The notes under the pieces: model-generated
Seen by the model: only the letters and a program-made list of their open reading frames with translations
Told to the model about the DNA's origin: nothing
Database searches by the model: none
DNA from: Mycobacterium heckeshornense
GTDB taxonomy: Bacteria > Actinomycetota > Actinomycetes > Mycobacteriales > Mycobacteriaceae
Reading direction: 5' to 3'
Assembly: GCF_016592155.1 (NCBI RefSeq)
Contig: NZ_AP024237.1
Coordinates: forward strand, 682,001 to 746,000
DNA length: 64,000 nucleotides
Made by a program: the position numbers and the translations under genes
In this document: positions 26,047 to 34,510 of the stretch, in pieces
How the letters are laid out: the number at the start of each line of letters is the position of its first letter
How positions within the stretch are numbered: position 1 is the first letter of the stretch

Positions 26047-26808
26047 ATGGACACAACGTTGCAAGGCCGTACGGCTTTGATCACGGGCGGTGGCAGCGGC
26101 ATCGGCAGGGGAACCGGCCTGGCGCTGGCCGATCGCGGCGCGGCAGTTGCGGTGCTCGGGCGATCGTTGACGCAATGCGAGCGTACCGCGGACGAAATCG
26201 AAAAGCGCGGTGGTGCAGCGATCGCCGTTCGTTGCGACGTGCGTGAGCCCCACGACATCCAGCGCGGAATTGCCGCGGTCACCGACGCCTGGGGGCGCCT
26301 CGACATCGTGGTTCACGCCGCCCAGAGTTTCAACTATGGCGCGATACGCAAGCTTTGCGCCGCAGATCTCGACGAGTCCTGGCGCACCGGCCCGATGGCA
26401 GCATTCCTGCTCATGCAAGCGGCATTGCCGGCGCTGCGGTCGTCGAAGGGCCTGATCGTCAACGTTGCCTCCGGGGTGGGCATCACGGCGCCGCCGGCGA
26501 TGGCCGCCTACGCGATGGCCAAAGAAGCTATGCGCGCTCTTACCCGGGTGGCGGCCGTCGAGTGGGGACCGTACGGCATCCGGGCGGTTGTGTTGTGTCC
26601 CTTCGCTGCGACGCCGGGTCTCGACAATTTCGAGAATGAGCTCGGGCTGTCTCGTGACAGCGATCTGATCCCGTCCATACCGCTGCGCCGGCTCGGTGAT
26701 CCTGAAAAGGACGTGGGCCGCGTCGTCGCGTTTCTCGCATCCGACGACGCCAGCTACATCACCGGCACAACCCTGATGGTTGACGGCGGCTATACCTACC
26801 TGCGTTGA
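26047..26808 (+). CDS. SDR family oxidoreductase
   Basis: 253-residue classical short-chain dehydrogenase: TGGGSGIGRGTG cofactor loop, catalytic Ser in NVASGVG and YAMAK, ending YITGTTLMVDGGYTY. The usual NNAG is HAAQ. ATG 26047 is chosen for the GAGG before it; a GTG at 26029 would add six residues. Followed after 16 bases by an LLM oxidoreductase in an apparent two-gene operon. Likely a hydroxyacyl-CoA or alcohol dehydrogenase. Confidence 0.88.
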   Translation: MDTTLQGRTALITGGGSGIGRGTGLALADRGAAVAVLGRSLTQCERTADEIEKRGGAAIAVRCDVREPHDIQRGIAAVTDAWGRLDIVVHAAQSFNYGAIRKLCAADLDESWRTGPMAAFLLMQAALPALRSSKGLIVNVASGVGITAPPAMAAYAMAKEAMRALTRVAAVEWGPYGIRAVVLCPFAATPGLDNFENELGLSRDSDLIPSIPLRRLGDPEKDVGRVVAFLASDDASYITGTTLMVDGGYTYLR

Positions 26809-26824
26809 GAGGCGGTATCGACGA

Positions 26825-27706
26825 ATGAAATGGGGAATCGTCTTCTCCAGCACCGGCTTTCCCGATCCTGACAGTGCTGTTGCACTGGCGCAGGCCGCCG
26901 AGCAGGCCGGCTTCGAGTCGTTGTGGGCACCCGAACACGTGATCATGTCCAAGCACCCGGATGCCACGCCCTACCGAGGCTCGCCGGACGGTAGCATGGC
27001 CAGGCTGAGCCGCCGTGGCGGCATTCCCGACCCGCTCATCTGGTTCGCCTACGTGGCCGCGACGACCAGCCGGATCCGGTTCGGCACCGGGGTGCTGATT
27101 CTGCCGGAGCATCAACCAGTCGTGTTGGCCAAGTCGGCCGCGACGCTAGATCACCTTTCCGGTGGGCGGGTGCTGCTTGGTGTCGGTGTCGGTGAGCTGC
27201 CGGAAGAATATCAGGCGGTCGGCATGAACTTCGCCGACCGGGGACGCCGGATGGATGAGTACATCGACGCGATGCGCCGCCTGTGGCGGGAGGACACCGC
27301 CTCGTTTCACGGTCGCTACGTCCACTTCGAGCAGGTCGAATGCCGACCGTGGCCGGTGCGACGATCGATCCCGCTGGTGATCGGCGGCGCATCGGATGCG
27401 GCGATCCGGCGCGCAGCCACCCGCGGTGACGGCTACTTCCCGTTCATTTTCCCGGGCCACGATCCGGTAGTCGAGCTGCCCCGATTGCTGGATCGCGTGC
27501 GTAGCGAGACCCAGGCTGTTGGTCGCGATCCGTCCGCGATGGAATTCACCGCCGGCGGAGCTCGCACGGTCGAAGAGGCAAAGGTCTACGCAGACTTCGG
27601 CATCCACCGGCTCACTGTCGCGATTCGCTCCCGCACGATCGCCGACATGCGCGCCGAAGTGGCTCGGCTCGGTGACGAGTTAGTTTCCAGGACAGTCGAT
27701 TTGTGA
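26825..27706 (+). CDS. LLM class F420-dependent oxidoreductase
   Basis: 293-residue luciferase-like protein: MKWGIVFSSTGFPDPD at the start, WAPEHVIMSKHPDA, FGTGVLILPEHQPVVLAK and LLGVGVGELPEEYQAVGM are typical of the mycobacterial TIGR03619-like group. Shares an operon with the SDR before it. Ends at a strong hairpin (27724-27755) where it meets a convergent gene. Confidence 0.88.
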   Translation: MKWGIVFSSTGFPDPDSAVALAQAAEQAGFESLWAPEHVIMSKHPDATPYRGSPDGSMARLSRRGGIPDPLIWFAYVAATTSRIRFGTGVLILPEHQPVVLAKSAATLDHLSGGRVLLGVGVGELPEEYQAVGMNFADRGRRMDEYIDAMRRLWREDTASFHGRYVHFEQVECRPWPVRRSIPLVIGGASDAAIRRAATRGDGYFPFIFPGHDPVVELPRLLDRVRSETQAVGRDPSAMEFTAGGARTVEEAKVYADFGIHRLTVAIRSRTIADMRAEVARLGDELVSRTVDL

Positions 27707-27723
27707 TTAGTGGTCACTCGGCA

Positions 27724-27755
27724 CGCCTACGTCGGTTCGTCAGCCGACGTAGGCG
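27724..27755. terminator. Bidirectional hairpin terminator between convergent genes
   Basis: CGCCTACGTCGG, eight-base loop, then the exact complement CCGACGTAGGCG. It lies between the ends of two convergent LLM genes; the right arm is also the last codons (AYVG) of the minus-strand gene. No U tract follows, as common for mycobacterial terminators. Confidence 0.7.
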
Positions 27756-28681
27756 CGCTGTTGATCGCGACGCGTCCGGATGACGGTGTCGCTGAAGGCG
27801 GTGAGGTACTCGGTGGCGGCACCCACCGATGAGGCGTCGACATGCACGATCGCCCACGTCGCACCGAGGCCGGCGAATTCGTCGAGGCGCTCCAATGAGC
27901 GCGTGACCGAGTCATGTGCATCGAAGTTGACGACCGGGACGTCGATCTGGATATCGACGCTGGCCGGATCGTGGCCCGCGCTGGACAGCTCGGCGCGCAG
28001 TTGCTCGACGGCCCGACCGAACTTCGTCGGGCTATCGATGACGGCGGTGCGAATCGACGACGCCATCGACGGTGGTGCGATGACCGGGCACCAGCCCTGG
28101 CCATAACGCACCACTCGCCGACGGGCGGCCTTGCCGTTACCGCCGATCCAGATCGGCGGATGGGGGTGTTGCACCGGGCGGCTAAGCCACATCGGCCCAG
28201 TCGCGGCGAAATCGTCTCCGATAACCGGCTCGTCAGGCCGTGTCCAGATCCGTACGAGGGCGTCCAGGCCGCTATCCAGCAAAAAGGCGCGCTGATCAAA
28301 AGCCACCCCAAGTGCCGAAAACTCCGAGCGTAGGTAGCCCGCACCCACCCCTGCGATCAACCGACCTCCCGACAAGATATCCAGGCTGGTAAAGGTTTTG
28401 GCCGCCAGATACGGGTTGCGGAACGGAAGCACGTACAGGTTCGTCATGACACGGATGCGCGTGGTGACGGCGGCGATGTAGCTCAGGGCGAGTGCCGGCT
28501 CGAAGGTGTCGTGGCCGCCGGAGTGTCGCCACTTGGCCGACGGGGCTGGATGATCGCTGAACGCGATGGCGTCGAAACCAGATTCCTCGGCTTGAACCGC
28601 CAGTCGCGTGATCAGATCCGGTGCCAGGAATCCCGGAGCAGCATCTGGGATCTCGCTAGGGTACTCGAGCGTGAACTTCAC
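27740..28681 (-). CDS. LLM class F420-dependent oxidoreductase
   Basis: 313-residue luciferase-like protein (FDAIAFSDHPAPSAKW, RIRVMTNLYVLPFRNPYLAAK, GRLIAGVGAGYLRSEFSALGV, PPIWIGGNGKAARRRVVRYGQGWCPV). Starts with a GTG overlapping the stop of the SDR upstream (GTGA), so they form an operon. Substrate unknown. Confidence 0.88.
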   Translation of the reverse strand: MKFTLEYPSEIPDAAPGFLAPDLITRLAVQAEESGFDAIAFSDHPAPSAKWRHSGGHDTFEPALALSYIAAVTTRIRVMTNLYVLPFRNPYLAAKTFTSLDILSGGRLIAGVGAGYLRSEFSALGVAFDQRAFLLDSGLDALVRIWTRPDEPVIGDDFAATGPMWLSRPVQHPHPPIWIGGNGKAARRRVVRYGQGWCPVIAPPSMASSIRTAVIDSPTKFGRAVEQLRAELSSAGHDPASVDIQIDVPVVNFDAHDSVTRSLERLDEFAGLGATWAIVHVDASSVGAATEYLTAFSDTVIRTRRDQQRAYVG

Positions 28682-29505
28682 CGGCGAATGTCCATGCCGG
28701 CGTCGACCTTGAGCACGCTGCCGGTGAAGCTGCGCCCATACTCAGAGATCAAGAACAAGATTGCATTTGTTACATCCTTGGGTTCGATCATCGGAAAATC
28801 GGGTAGCGCGGTCTGCATCGCGTTCACCAGGTGCGGGGTTTGCTCGATCACCTTGAACAGTGCCGGGTTTTCGGTGATCATCGGTGTCGCACAGTTGGTT
28901 GGCGCGACCCCGTTGACCCGGATCCGTTCTGGCGCCAAGAAATTGGCATACGACCGCACCAGGCCGGTGATCGCAAGCTTTGACATGTTGTAGGCGTCGG
29001 TGCCACCCCGGCCGTCGGTCAGGTCAAGCAATGCCGCCATGGAGCTTGTCGCGACGAGGTTTCCGCCCTGCCCGCGTTCCCTGAGATGTGGGATCGCGAC
29101 CTGGAAGGTGTTCCATACACCGATCAGCATGACGTCGATACCGAGCCGTAGGGCTTCGGATGCGTCGCGCTCGTCGGGATTGGTCAGGATGACTCCGGCA
29201 TTGGCGATTACCGTGTCGATATGACCGAACTGCCGCACACCTGCGTCGAACGCGGCCCGCAGCGCGGCGCCATCGCGCACGTCGGCCTTGCGAATCACCA
29301 TGCCGCGGCCGGTCTTCTCGACCAGACGTGCGGTCTCCTCAAGATCCTCCATCGTCCCGAGCTGGTAAGGCACCATGTCAAGGTCTTCGCAGATGTCGAC
29401 GCCGACAATGTCGGCGCCTTCCTCGGCGAAGGTCACCGCGTGTGATCTGCCCTGCCCGCGCGCGGCACCGGTAATGAACACAACGCGACCATCCAACAAG
29501 CCCAT
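28678..29505 (-). CDS. Mycofactocin-coupled SDR family oxidoreductase
   Basis: 275 residues; TGAARGQGRSHAV cofactor loop, NAG in IANAGVI, Ser in TSSMAAL and YNMSK. The insert after DICEDLDMVPY before IRKADVRDG is the mycofactocin-coupled hallmark, as in the SDR at 18677. GAGAGGAAG stands before ATG 29505. Co-operonic with the LLM gene downstream; together they suggest oxidation of a secondary alcohol. Confidence 0.9.
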   Translation of the reverse strand: MGLLDGRVVFITGAARGQGRSHAVTFAEEGADIVGVDICEDLDMVPYQLGTMEDLEETARLVEKTGRGMVIRKADVRDGAALRAAFDAGVRQFGHIDTVIANAGVILTNPDERDASEALRLGIDVMLIGVWNTFQVAIPHLRERGQGGNLVATSSMAALLDLTDGRGGTDAYNMSKLAITGLVRSYANFLAPERIRVNGVAPTNCATPMITENPALFKVIEQTPHLVNAMQTALPDFPMIEPKDVTNAILFLISEYGRSFTGSVLKVDAGMDIRR

Positions 29506-29556
29506 TGCACTTCCTCTCCGTTGACGGTGCAGCCGGGTCGTCGGATCGAATCCTAC

Positions 29557-29574
29557 AACTAGTTTAATAATTAG
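29557..29574. promoter_or_regulatory. AT-rich operator-like element
   Basis: In the 137-base divergent gap between an SDR operon and an enoyl-CoA hydratase gene: AACTAGTT is a perfect palindrome (29557-29564), running into TTAATAATTAG. AT-rich islands of this kind recur at most divergent promoters in the window. Could be the -10 region of one promoter as well. Confidence 0.4.
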
Positions 29575-29642
29575 CAAAGGTGAATCAGCCGCACACACGA
29601 TGCGGCCGAGAGTCACAAACCAGCACCCCACAAGGAGCACAC

Positions 29643-30473
29643 ATGTCGCCATCCCGCGACGGCAGCAGTCCCCGACCACCTGATGACGACTGGTTGGGCA
29701 CGCCGTTTCTGACATTCACCCGGCAAGGCCCCTTCGCGATCTGCACGATCGATCGACCGGAGGCGCGAAACGCCCTGACCCCCGCAATGTATTTCGGCAT
29801 TCGCTACGCGATCAGCAGGGTCAACGCCGACGACGGACTTGCCGGTTTGCTGATCACCGGGACTGGCGATGTATTCGCCCCCGGCGGCGACTTGGGCCAG
29901 GGTGGTGCCGACGACTGGATGGACTTCGCATCCACCCTGTCCATGGATGTGACGCCGTTTGACACCTTGCGTACCTCAGCCAAGCCCGTGGTCGCCGCGG
30001 TTAACGGGCTATGCCAGGGTGGGGGACTGCAGATCGCGCTGTGCAGCGACATGGCTGTCGTCAGCGAGCGCGCGACCTTCCGGGTGCCGGAACTTTTCCG
30101 CGGGATCGCCGACACGTACTACAGCCAGATGCTGGCCCGCACCATCGGCCCGGTCCGCACCCGTGACTTGATGTTCACCGGCCGGGTCCTGACCGCCCGG
30201 GAGGCACTCGACTGGGGGATGGTGGCGCGCGTGGTTCCTCACCACGAGCTACTCGAATCCGCACGCGAGGTCCTCGCGCAATGCTGTCGGACGGCGCCTG
30301 CCGCCAGGGCTTCGATCAAGGCGAGCCTGGACAACTATGTGGGCCTGTTCGACCGCATCGGAATGCAGAGCAGCCTCACCGGTCCCGAGGCCCGGGAGGG
30401 ATTTCGCGCCTTCAAGGAGAAGCGTTCACCCGAATGGGTCCATGCCGACTTGAGGATTGATGGCCGGCTGTAG
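29643..30473 (+). CDS. Enoyl-CoA hydratase/isomerase family protein
   Basis: 276-residue crotonase-fold enzyme. Oxyanion-hole segments are GTGDVFAPGGDL (76-84) and NGLCQGGGLQ (121-130); Glu150 in VPELFRGIAD is at a catalytic Glu position. ATG 29643 follows AAGGAG. It stands alone on its strand between a divergent SDR operon and a convergent SDR. Hydration of an enoyl-CoA is the likely reaction; the region after PE lacks the usual PGxGG, so another crotonase reaction is possible. Confidence 0.85.
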   Translation: MSPSRDGSSPRPPDDDWLGTPFLTFTRQGPFAICTIDRPEARNALTPAMYFGIRYAISRVNADDGLAGLLITGTGDVFAPGGDLGQGGADDWMDFASTLSMDVTPFDTLRTSAKPVVAAVNGLCQGGGLQIALCSDMAVVSERATFRVPELFRGIADTYYSQMLARTIGPVRTRDLMFTGRVLTAREALDWGMVARVVPHHELLESAREVLAQCCRTAPAARASIKASLDNYVGLFDRIGMQSSLTGPEAREGFRAFKEKRSPEWVHADLRIDGRL

Positions 30474-30511
30474 GCCCCGCGTGCTTGCGGCAGATTCTGT
30501 TCCAAGCCAAC

Positions 30512-31291
30512 CTATTTGGGCGCGAACCGCTGGGCACCGTCCAATCGCAGCACTTCACCGTTGACATAACCGTTGGTGAGCAGGAACACCGCCGCATCCG
30601 CGAATTCGCTCGGTTCGCCCAATCTGCGGGGAAACGGGACATTAGCAGCGAATTGCGCGATGGCTTCTTCGCCCACCGACTCCATGATCGGCGTTTTCAT
30701 GGTTCCTGGGGCGATGGTGTTGACCCGAATGCCGGCTGCGCCCAGATCACGCGCCGCGGCAAGCGTCAGCCCGATGACGCCGGCCTTCGCCGCGGCGTAA
30801 GCGCTCTGGCCGATCTGGCCTTCGTAGCCGGCGATCGATGCGGTCAGCACTAGCGCACCGCGCTCACCGCCGTCGCGCGGCTCGGCTGCCGCCACCGCGG
30901 CTGCCACCAGCCGTGCCAGGTTATAGGTGCCGTTGAGATAGAGGTCGATCGTCTTGGTGAATCCGCCGAAATCGGCTGGGCTGCCGTCGCGCTGGACGAT
31001 GCGTTGCGCAACACCGAACCCGCCATGCGCGACAACGGCATACCGCAGCGTTCCGAGATTGTCAGCCACCTCGATAGCGGCGCGGATGCTGTGCTCGTCG
31101 GTGACGTCCGTGTCGACATATGCGGCCCGCGGGCCAAGCTCGTCGGCAAGCGCTTTGCCCTTGTCTTGGGCAACGTCGGCGATAACGACGGCAAGGCCCT
31201 CGGCGTGCAAGCGTCGTACCGTTGCCTCACCCAATCCACCGGCACCGCCGCTGACGATTGCCGACGCGCCGTTGAATGCTGCTACTGTCAC
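30512..31291 (-). CDS. SDR, 3-hydroxyacyl-CoA dehydrogenase type 2-like
   Basis: 259 residues resembling HSD10-type 3-hydroxyacyl-CoA dehydrogenases: SGGAGGLGEATVRRL, LTASIAGYEGQIGQSAYAAAKAGV with catalytic Tyr-Lys, PFPRRLGEPSEFA and GEVLRLDGAQR. It should oxidise a beta-hydroxyacyl-CoA with NAD. Last gene of a minus-strand operon behind two acyl-CoA dehydrogenase subunits, the expected order of steps in beta-oxidation. Confidence 0.9.
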   Translation of the reverse strand: MTVAAFNGASAIVSGGAGGLGEATVRRLHAEGLAVVIADVAQDKGKALADELGPRAAYVDTDVTDEHSIRAAIEVADNLGTLRYAVVAHGGFGVAQRIVQRDGSPADFGGFTKTIDLYLNGTYNLARLVAAAVAAAEPRDGGERGALVLTASIAGYEGQIGQSAYAAAKAGVIGLTLAAARDLGAAGIRVNTIAPGTMKTPIMESVGEEAIAQFAANVPFPRRLGEPSEFADAAVFLLTNGYVNGEVLRLDGAQRFAPK

Positions 31292-31307
31292 TTCTTCTCC
31301 TTACCAG

Positions 31308-32399
31308 CTAACCGGCCAGGTTGGCGCCGATGATGATGTCCCAAGGGTCTTTGGCGCCGAGCGCGATGTGGCCCAGCGTGCGGGCCTGTCGGCTGGTGCC
31401 GCCGAACTCGCCGGCCCAGCTCTGCGCCCGCATCGTGAACAGCCACAGATGGTGTTCGGCGGTCACGCCGATCGCGCCGTGCAACTGATGCGCAATGGCG
31501 GTGACCCGGGCTACCGCGCGGCCGAGCACCACCTTGGCGACCGTGATCGCGTACTCCGTCGGTGCGGTGCCGAATCCGTAATCGGTTGCTGCCGCGACGG
31601 CGAGCGTCGCGGCAGCACGGGCCCGTTCGATCTCACCGGCCATCGCGGCCAAGGCGTGCTGGACCGACTGAAACGTGCTCAGCGCACGGCCGAACTGGAC
31701 ACGCTCGCGGGTGTGGGACACCGAGGACTCCGCCGCCGCGTCCAACGCGCCGATAACCTGGACGCATCGCGCCCAAGCGCCGCGCTGCAGCAGCTCGGCG
31801 CCCACCGAGGCATCGAGCAGGCGGAATCGATGCACCGGCGTGTCGAAGTCCACGCGATCGCGTGGCTCGCCAGCCAGATTGTGGCCGTCGGTGATCTTCA
31901 CCTGGCCAGCATCGGTCACCGCGACGTGAACGCCGGCGGGGCTACGGGCGGCGAGCACCACCGCGGCCGATGCCCGGGTCCACGGCACATCGTTCGCGGC
32001 TCCGGTGATCCGGCTTCCGGCCGGCTTGGCGTCCGCGATCGCGACGGTCAATGGACCGGGGGGCGGCGTGAGGCCGGCCTGCTGCGCCAGCCAGGCCGCA
32101 AGCAAATCCGTTTCGGCGAGCGGCACGGCACCGGCGCGGCGGGCCAGCCCGCGCAGCACGGTCGCCAGCTCGGCGGGTCCCGCGCCGAGGTCGGGCGTAC
32201 TGGTCAAACGGGTCAGTCCGCTGTCCTCCAGGTTCGCCCACAACGCCTGGTCAAACTGCTCGGGTAGCCCGCGGTGGCCGAGACGGGCGTCGAACGACCG
32301 ACGGCCGATGTCGTCGACCAACTGGCGCAGTTCAGCAATATCGTCGTCGCCGATCGATACGTCAAAAACGCCGCCCGCCAGGGCTTTTTGGGCACTCAC
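31308..32399 (-). CDS. Acyl-CoA dehydrogenase-like subunit (no catalytic Glu)
   Basis: 363-residue acyl-CoA dehydrogenase-fold protein. The helix that carries the catalytic Glu in the partner reads LQRGAWARCVQVIG, without Glu; FAD-side text RVQFGRALSTFQSVQHALA and LHGAIGVTAEH is kept. Starts in the stop of the next upstream dehydrogenase (4-base overlap). This fits an alpha2beta2 FadE complex, as for ChsE1-ChsE2, in which only one subunit supplies the base. Confidence 0.87.
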   Translation of the reverse strand: MSAQKALAGGVFDVSIGDDDIAELRQLVDDIGRRSFDARLGHRGLPEQFDQALWANLEDSGLTRLTSTPDLGAGPAELATVLRGLARRAGAVPLAETDLLAAWLAQQAGLTPPPGPLTVAIADAKPAGSRITGAANDVPWTRASAAVVLAARSPAGVHVAVTDAGQVKITDGHNLAGEPRDRVDFDTPVHRFRLLDASVGAELLQRGAWARCVQVIGALDAAAESSVSHTRERVQFGRALSTFQSVQHALAAMAGEIERARAAATLAVAAATDYGFGTAPTEYAITVAKVVLGRAVARVTAIAHQLHGAIGVTAEHHLWLFTMRAQSWAGEFGGTSRQARTLGHIALGAKDPWDIIIGANLAG

Positions 32400-33544
32400 C
32401 GCAAGCCCATCCCGCGCGCCACGACGGAGCGCAAAACCTCGTTGGTGCCGCCGCGCAGCGTGAACAACGGGCGGTGCAGCCGGCCCGCTCTAAGCAGCGC
32501 CTGCAACGCCGGATCGGGTGAGGCATCGCCAAGCAGGTTGGCGACTAGGTCGACGGACTCCTGCTCGAATTGGGTGCCCAGGTCTTTGACCAGCGCCGCC
32601 TGGTTGGCGACCTGTTGGCCGTCGGCCAGGGCACGAGCCACCGACACCGATAGTTGCCGCAGCGAGATCAATTGGGCCATCAGTTCTCCCACAGCGGCGG
32701 CGATATGGTCATCGACCTCGGGACGATTCGCCAGCTCTCGCACCGCCGCGATGATCAGCGGAGCCGTGGAAAGGAATCGCTCGGGCCCGCTGCGCTCGAA
32801 CGACAGCTCCGATGTGACCTGACGCCAGCCGTCGCCGATCTCACCAAGCACATCGGCGTCCGGCACGAACACGTCGTCGAAGATCACCTCGTTGAAATGG
32901 TGCTCGCCCGACATCAGGACCACCGGGCTGATCGTCACTCCGGGTGAATCACAGGGCACGAGGAACTGGCTCAACCCCGCGTGGCGATGCGCCGGGTCGA
33001 CGGGGCTGGTGCGCGCCAGCACCACGATCTGGTGTGCACGATGTGCGCCGCTGGTCCATACCTTGGTGCCCTTGAGCAGCCAGCCGCCGCCGGTTCGGGT
33101 GGCCTTAGTCTGCACAGCAGCCAAATCGGATCCGGCGCCCGGTTCGCTCATTCCAATAGCCGAATAGCACCGGCCGGCAGCAATTTTCGGTAGCAAACGC
33201 TGCCGTTGCTTTTCATTGCCGTAGGCCAGCAAAGCGGGTGCGAGCTGGCGGTCGGCGACCCAGTGGGCGGCCACAGGGGCGCCCTGGGCGAGCAGCTCTT
33301 CGGTGACGACGTAGCGGTGCAGATGACCCAGCCCGCGGCCGCCGTAGCGCGTGGGAATGGTCAGCCCGAGGAACCCCGCGTCGCCGAGGCGTTTGGAAAA
33401 GTCTTCATCCCAACAGGACAGCCAGGAGTCGACGGCCGGATGCCAATCGAACTTGGCGCGGTCGGCATGCAGGAATTCACGGATCGACACCCGTAGTTCG
33501 GCCAATTCAGTGTCATTGGCGCACAACGCGTCGAAGGAGTTCAT
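32396..33544 (-). CDS. Acyl-CoA dehydrogenase, catalytic subunit
   Basis: 382-residue FAD acyl-CoA dehydrogenase. Substrate/FAD text AIGMSEPGAGSDLAAVQT and WTSGAHRAHQ; the base is probably Glu in SELSFERSG, the isovaleryl/long-chain type position, since the MCAD position reads RGGT. It likely pairs with the following gene, sharing the heteromer seen in mycobacterial steroid catabolism. Second gene of the SDR-FadE-FadE-SDR operon, 10 bases after the HSDL2-like gene. Confidence 0.9.
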   Translation of the reverse strand: MNSFDALCANDTELAELRVSIREFLHADRAKFDWHPAVDSWLSCWDEDFSKRLGDAGFLGLTIPTRYGGRGLGHLHRYVVTEELLAQGAPVAAHWVADRQLAPALLAYGNEKQRQRLLPKIAAGRCYSAIGMSEPGAGSDLAAVQTKATRTGGGWLLKGTKVWTSGAHRAHQIVVLARTSPVDPAHRHAGLSQFLVPCDSPGVTISPVVLMSGEHHFNEVIFDDVFVPDADVLGEIGDGWRQVTSELSFERSGPERFLSTAPLIIAAVRELANRPEVDDHIAAAVGELMAQLISLRQLSVSVARALADGQQVANQAALVKDLGTQFEQESVDLVANLLGDASPDPALQALLRAGRLHRPLFTLRGGTNEVLRSVVARGMGLR

Positions 33545-33554
33545 CGTCGGCGGC

Positions 33555-34409
33555 TTACGCGGTAGGCAGCGGTGTCGTCGACAGGTAGAAGTTCGGCGTG
33601 AGGTCTTCTTCGCGCGCAGCCAGCCGATAATGCGAGAAGTCTTCGATACCCTCGTCGCGGAGCACTTGTTCGTCGGTGAAGAAGTTGCCCGTGCAATCGG
33701 CGGACGGCCGGGTCACCAGAGCATGCACGGCATCGGCCATGATCTGCGGACCGCGGGCCTGGCAACGTACCGCCGCCTCTCCCAGCGCGGCTATCATCCC
33801 GGTGCTCGCCACGGTGGTCGCCGGCCACAGCGAGTTGACCGCGATCGGCACCGAAGCGAACTCTGCGGCCCACCCGAGCGTCAACAGGCTCTCAGCGTAC
33901 TTGCCGACGGTGTGCCCCACATGTGCCCCGACCCAAGAAGGATGCAGGTTCACCGGTGGGGAGATGTTAACGATGTGCGCATTCTGCGAACGCCGCAAAT
34001 GCTCGAACGCGGCCCGGACCACCGCGAATGGCCCCTTGACATTGATCGCCAGCAGCCGCTCGAAGCTCGCCGGCGGCAGCTGCGGGGTGCTGCGCAAATC
34101 CAGGGCCCCCGCGTTGTTGACCACGACGTCGATGGCTCCGAACTTCTCGGCCACTGCACCGATGGCGGCGCCGACGGCGTCGGCATCACGAACGTCACAC
34201 TTCACCGGCAGTGGCTGGCCACCGGCCGCGCGGACCGCCTCGGCCGTCTCGGCCAGAGTGCCGGTGATCTTGGGATGGGGTGCATCGGTCTTGGCGATCA
34301 GCGCGACCCTGGCGCCGTCGGCCGCCACCCGGACCGCAATCTCGCGTCCTATGCCCCGGCTGGCGCCGGTGACCACGACGACGCGGTCCTTGAGGCTGCG
34401 GTCCCGCAC
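33555..34409 (-). CDS. HSDL2-like SDR with His in place of catalytic Tyr
   Basis: 284 residues related to hydroxysteroid dehydrogenase-like protein 2: TGASRGIGREIA, NNAGALDL, NISPPVNLHPSW, NSLWPATTVAST, and ITG-less C-terminal tail. The motif expected as YTxxK reads H166-TVG-K170 (CAC codon, one transition away from TAC), so the catalytic Tyr is His. First gene of the operon; divergent from the HMG-CoA-synthase-like gene with a palindrome between them. Confidence 0.85.
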   Translation of the reverse strand: MRDRSLKDRVVVVTGASRGIGREIAVRVAADGARVALIAKTDAPHPKITGTLAETAEAVRAAGGQPLPVKCDVRDADAVGAAIGAVAEKFGAIDVVVNNAGALDLRSTPQLPPASFERLLAINVKGPFAVVRAAFEHLRRSQNAHIVNISPPVNLHPSWVGAHVGHTVGKYAESLLTLGWAAEFASVPIAVNSLWPATTVASTGMIAALGEAAVRCQARGPQIMADAVHALVTRPSADCTGNFFTDEQVLRDEGIEDFSHYRLAAREEDLTPNFYLSTTPLPTA

Positions 34410-34448
34410 GGTGTCTCCCTCCCGCGGATGTTATCCTTGGCGCCAAAT

Positions 34449-34464
34449 GCTATAACTATATAGC
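34449..34464. promoter_or_regulatory. Inverted repeat GCTATA-ACTA-TATAGC, likely operator
   Basis: Perfect six-base arms with a four-base centre, in the 101-base divergent gap between two beta-oxidation operons. The 13 bases ATAACTATATAGC (34452-34464) occur again at 59308-59320 before the thiolase/P450 operon, and GCTATAA recurs at 42796-42802. Suggests one regulator for several operons. Confidence 0.65.
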
Positions 34465-34510
34465 TTATTTAGGCGGGCATCGGGCGGGCCCCGTTAAGGG
34501 AGCGAACGGT

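Noticed and set aside
30954..32267. 437-codon plus-strand frame opposite acyl-CoA dehydrogenase and SDR genes
   Set aside because: Spans two real genes and the gap between them with no domain signal.
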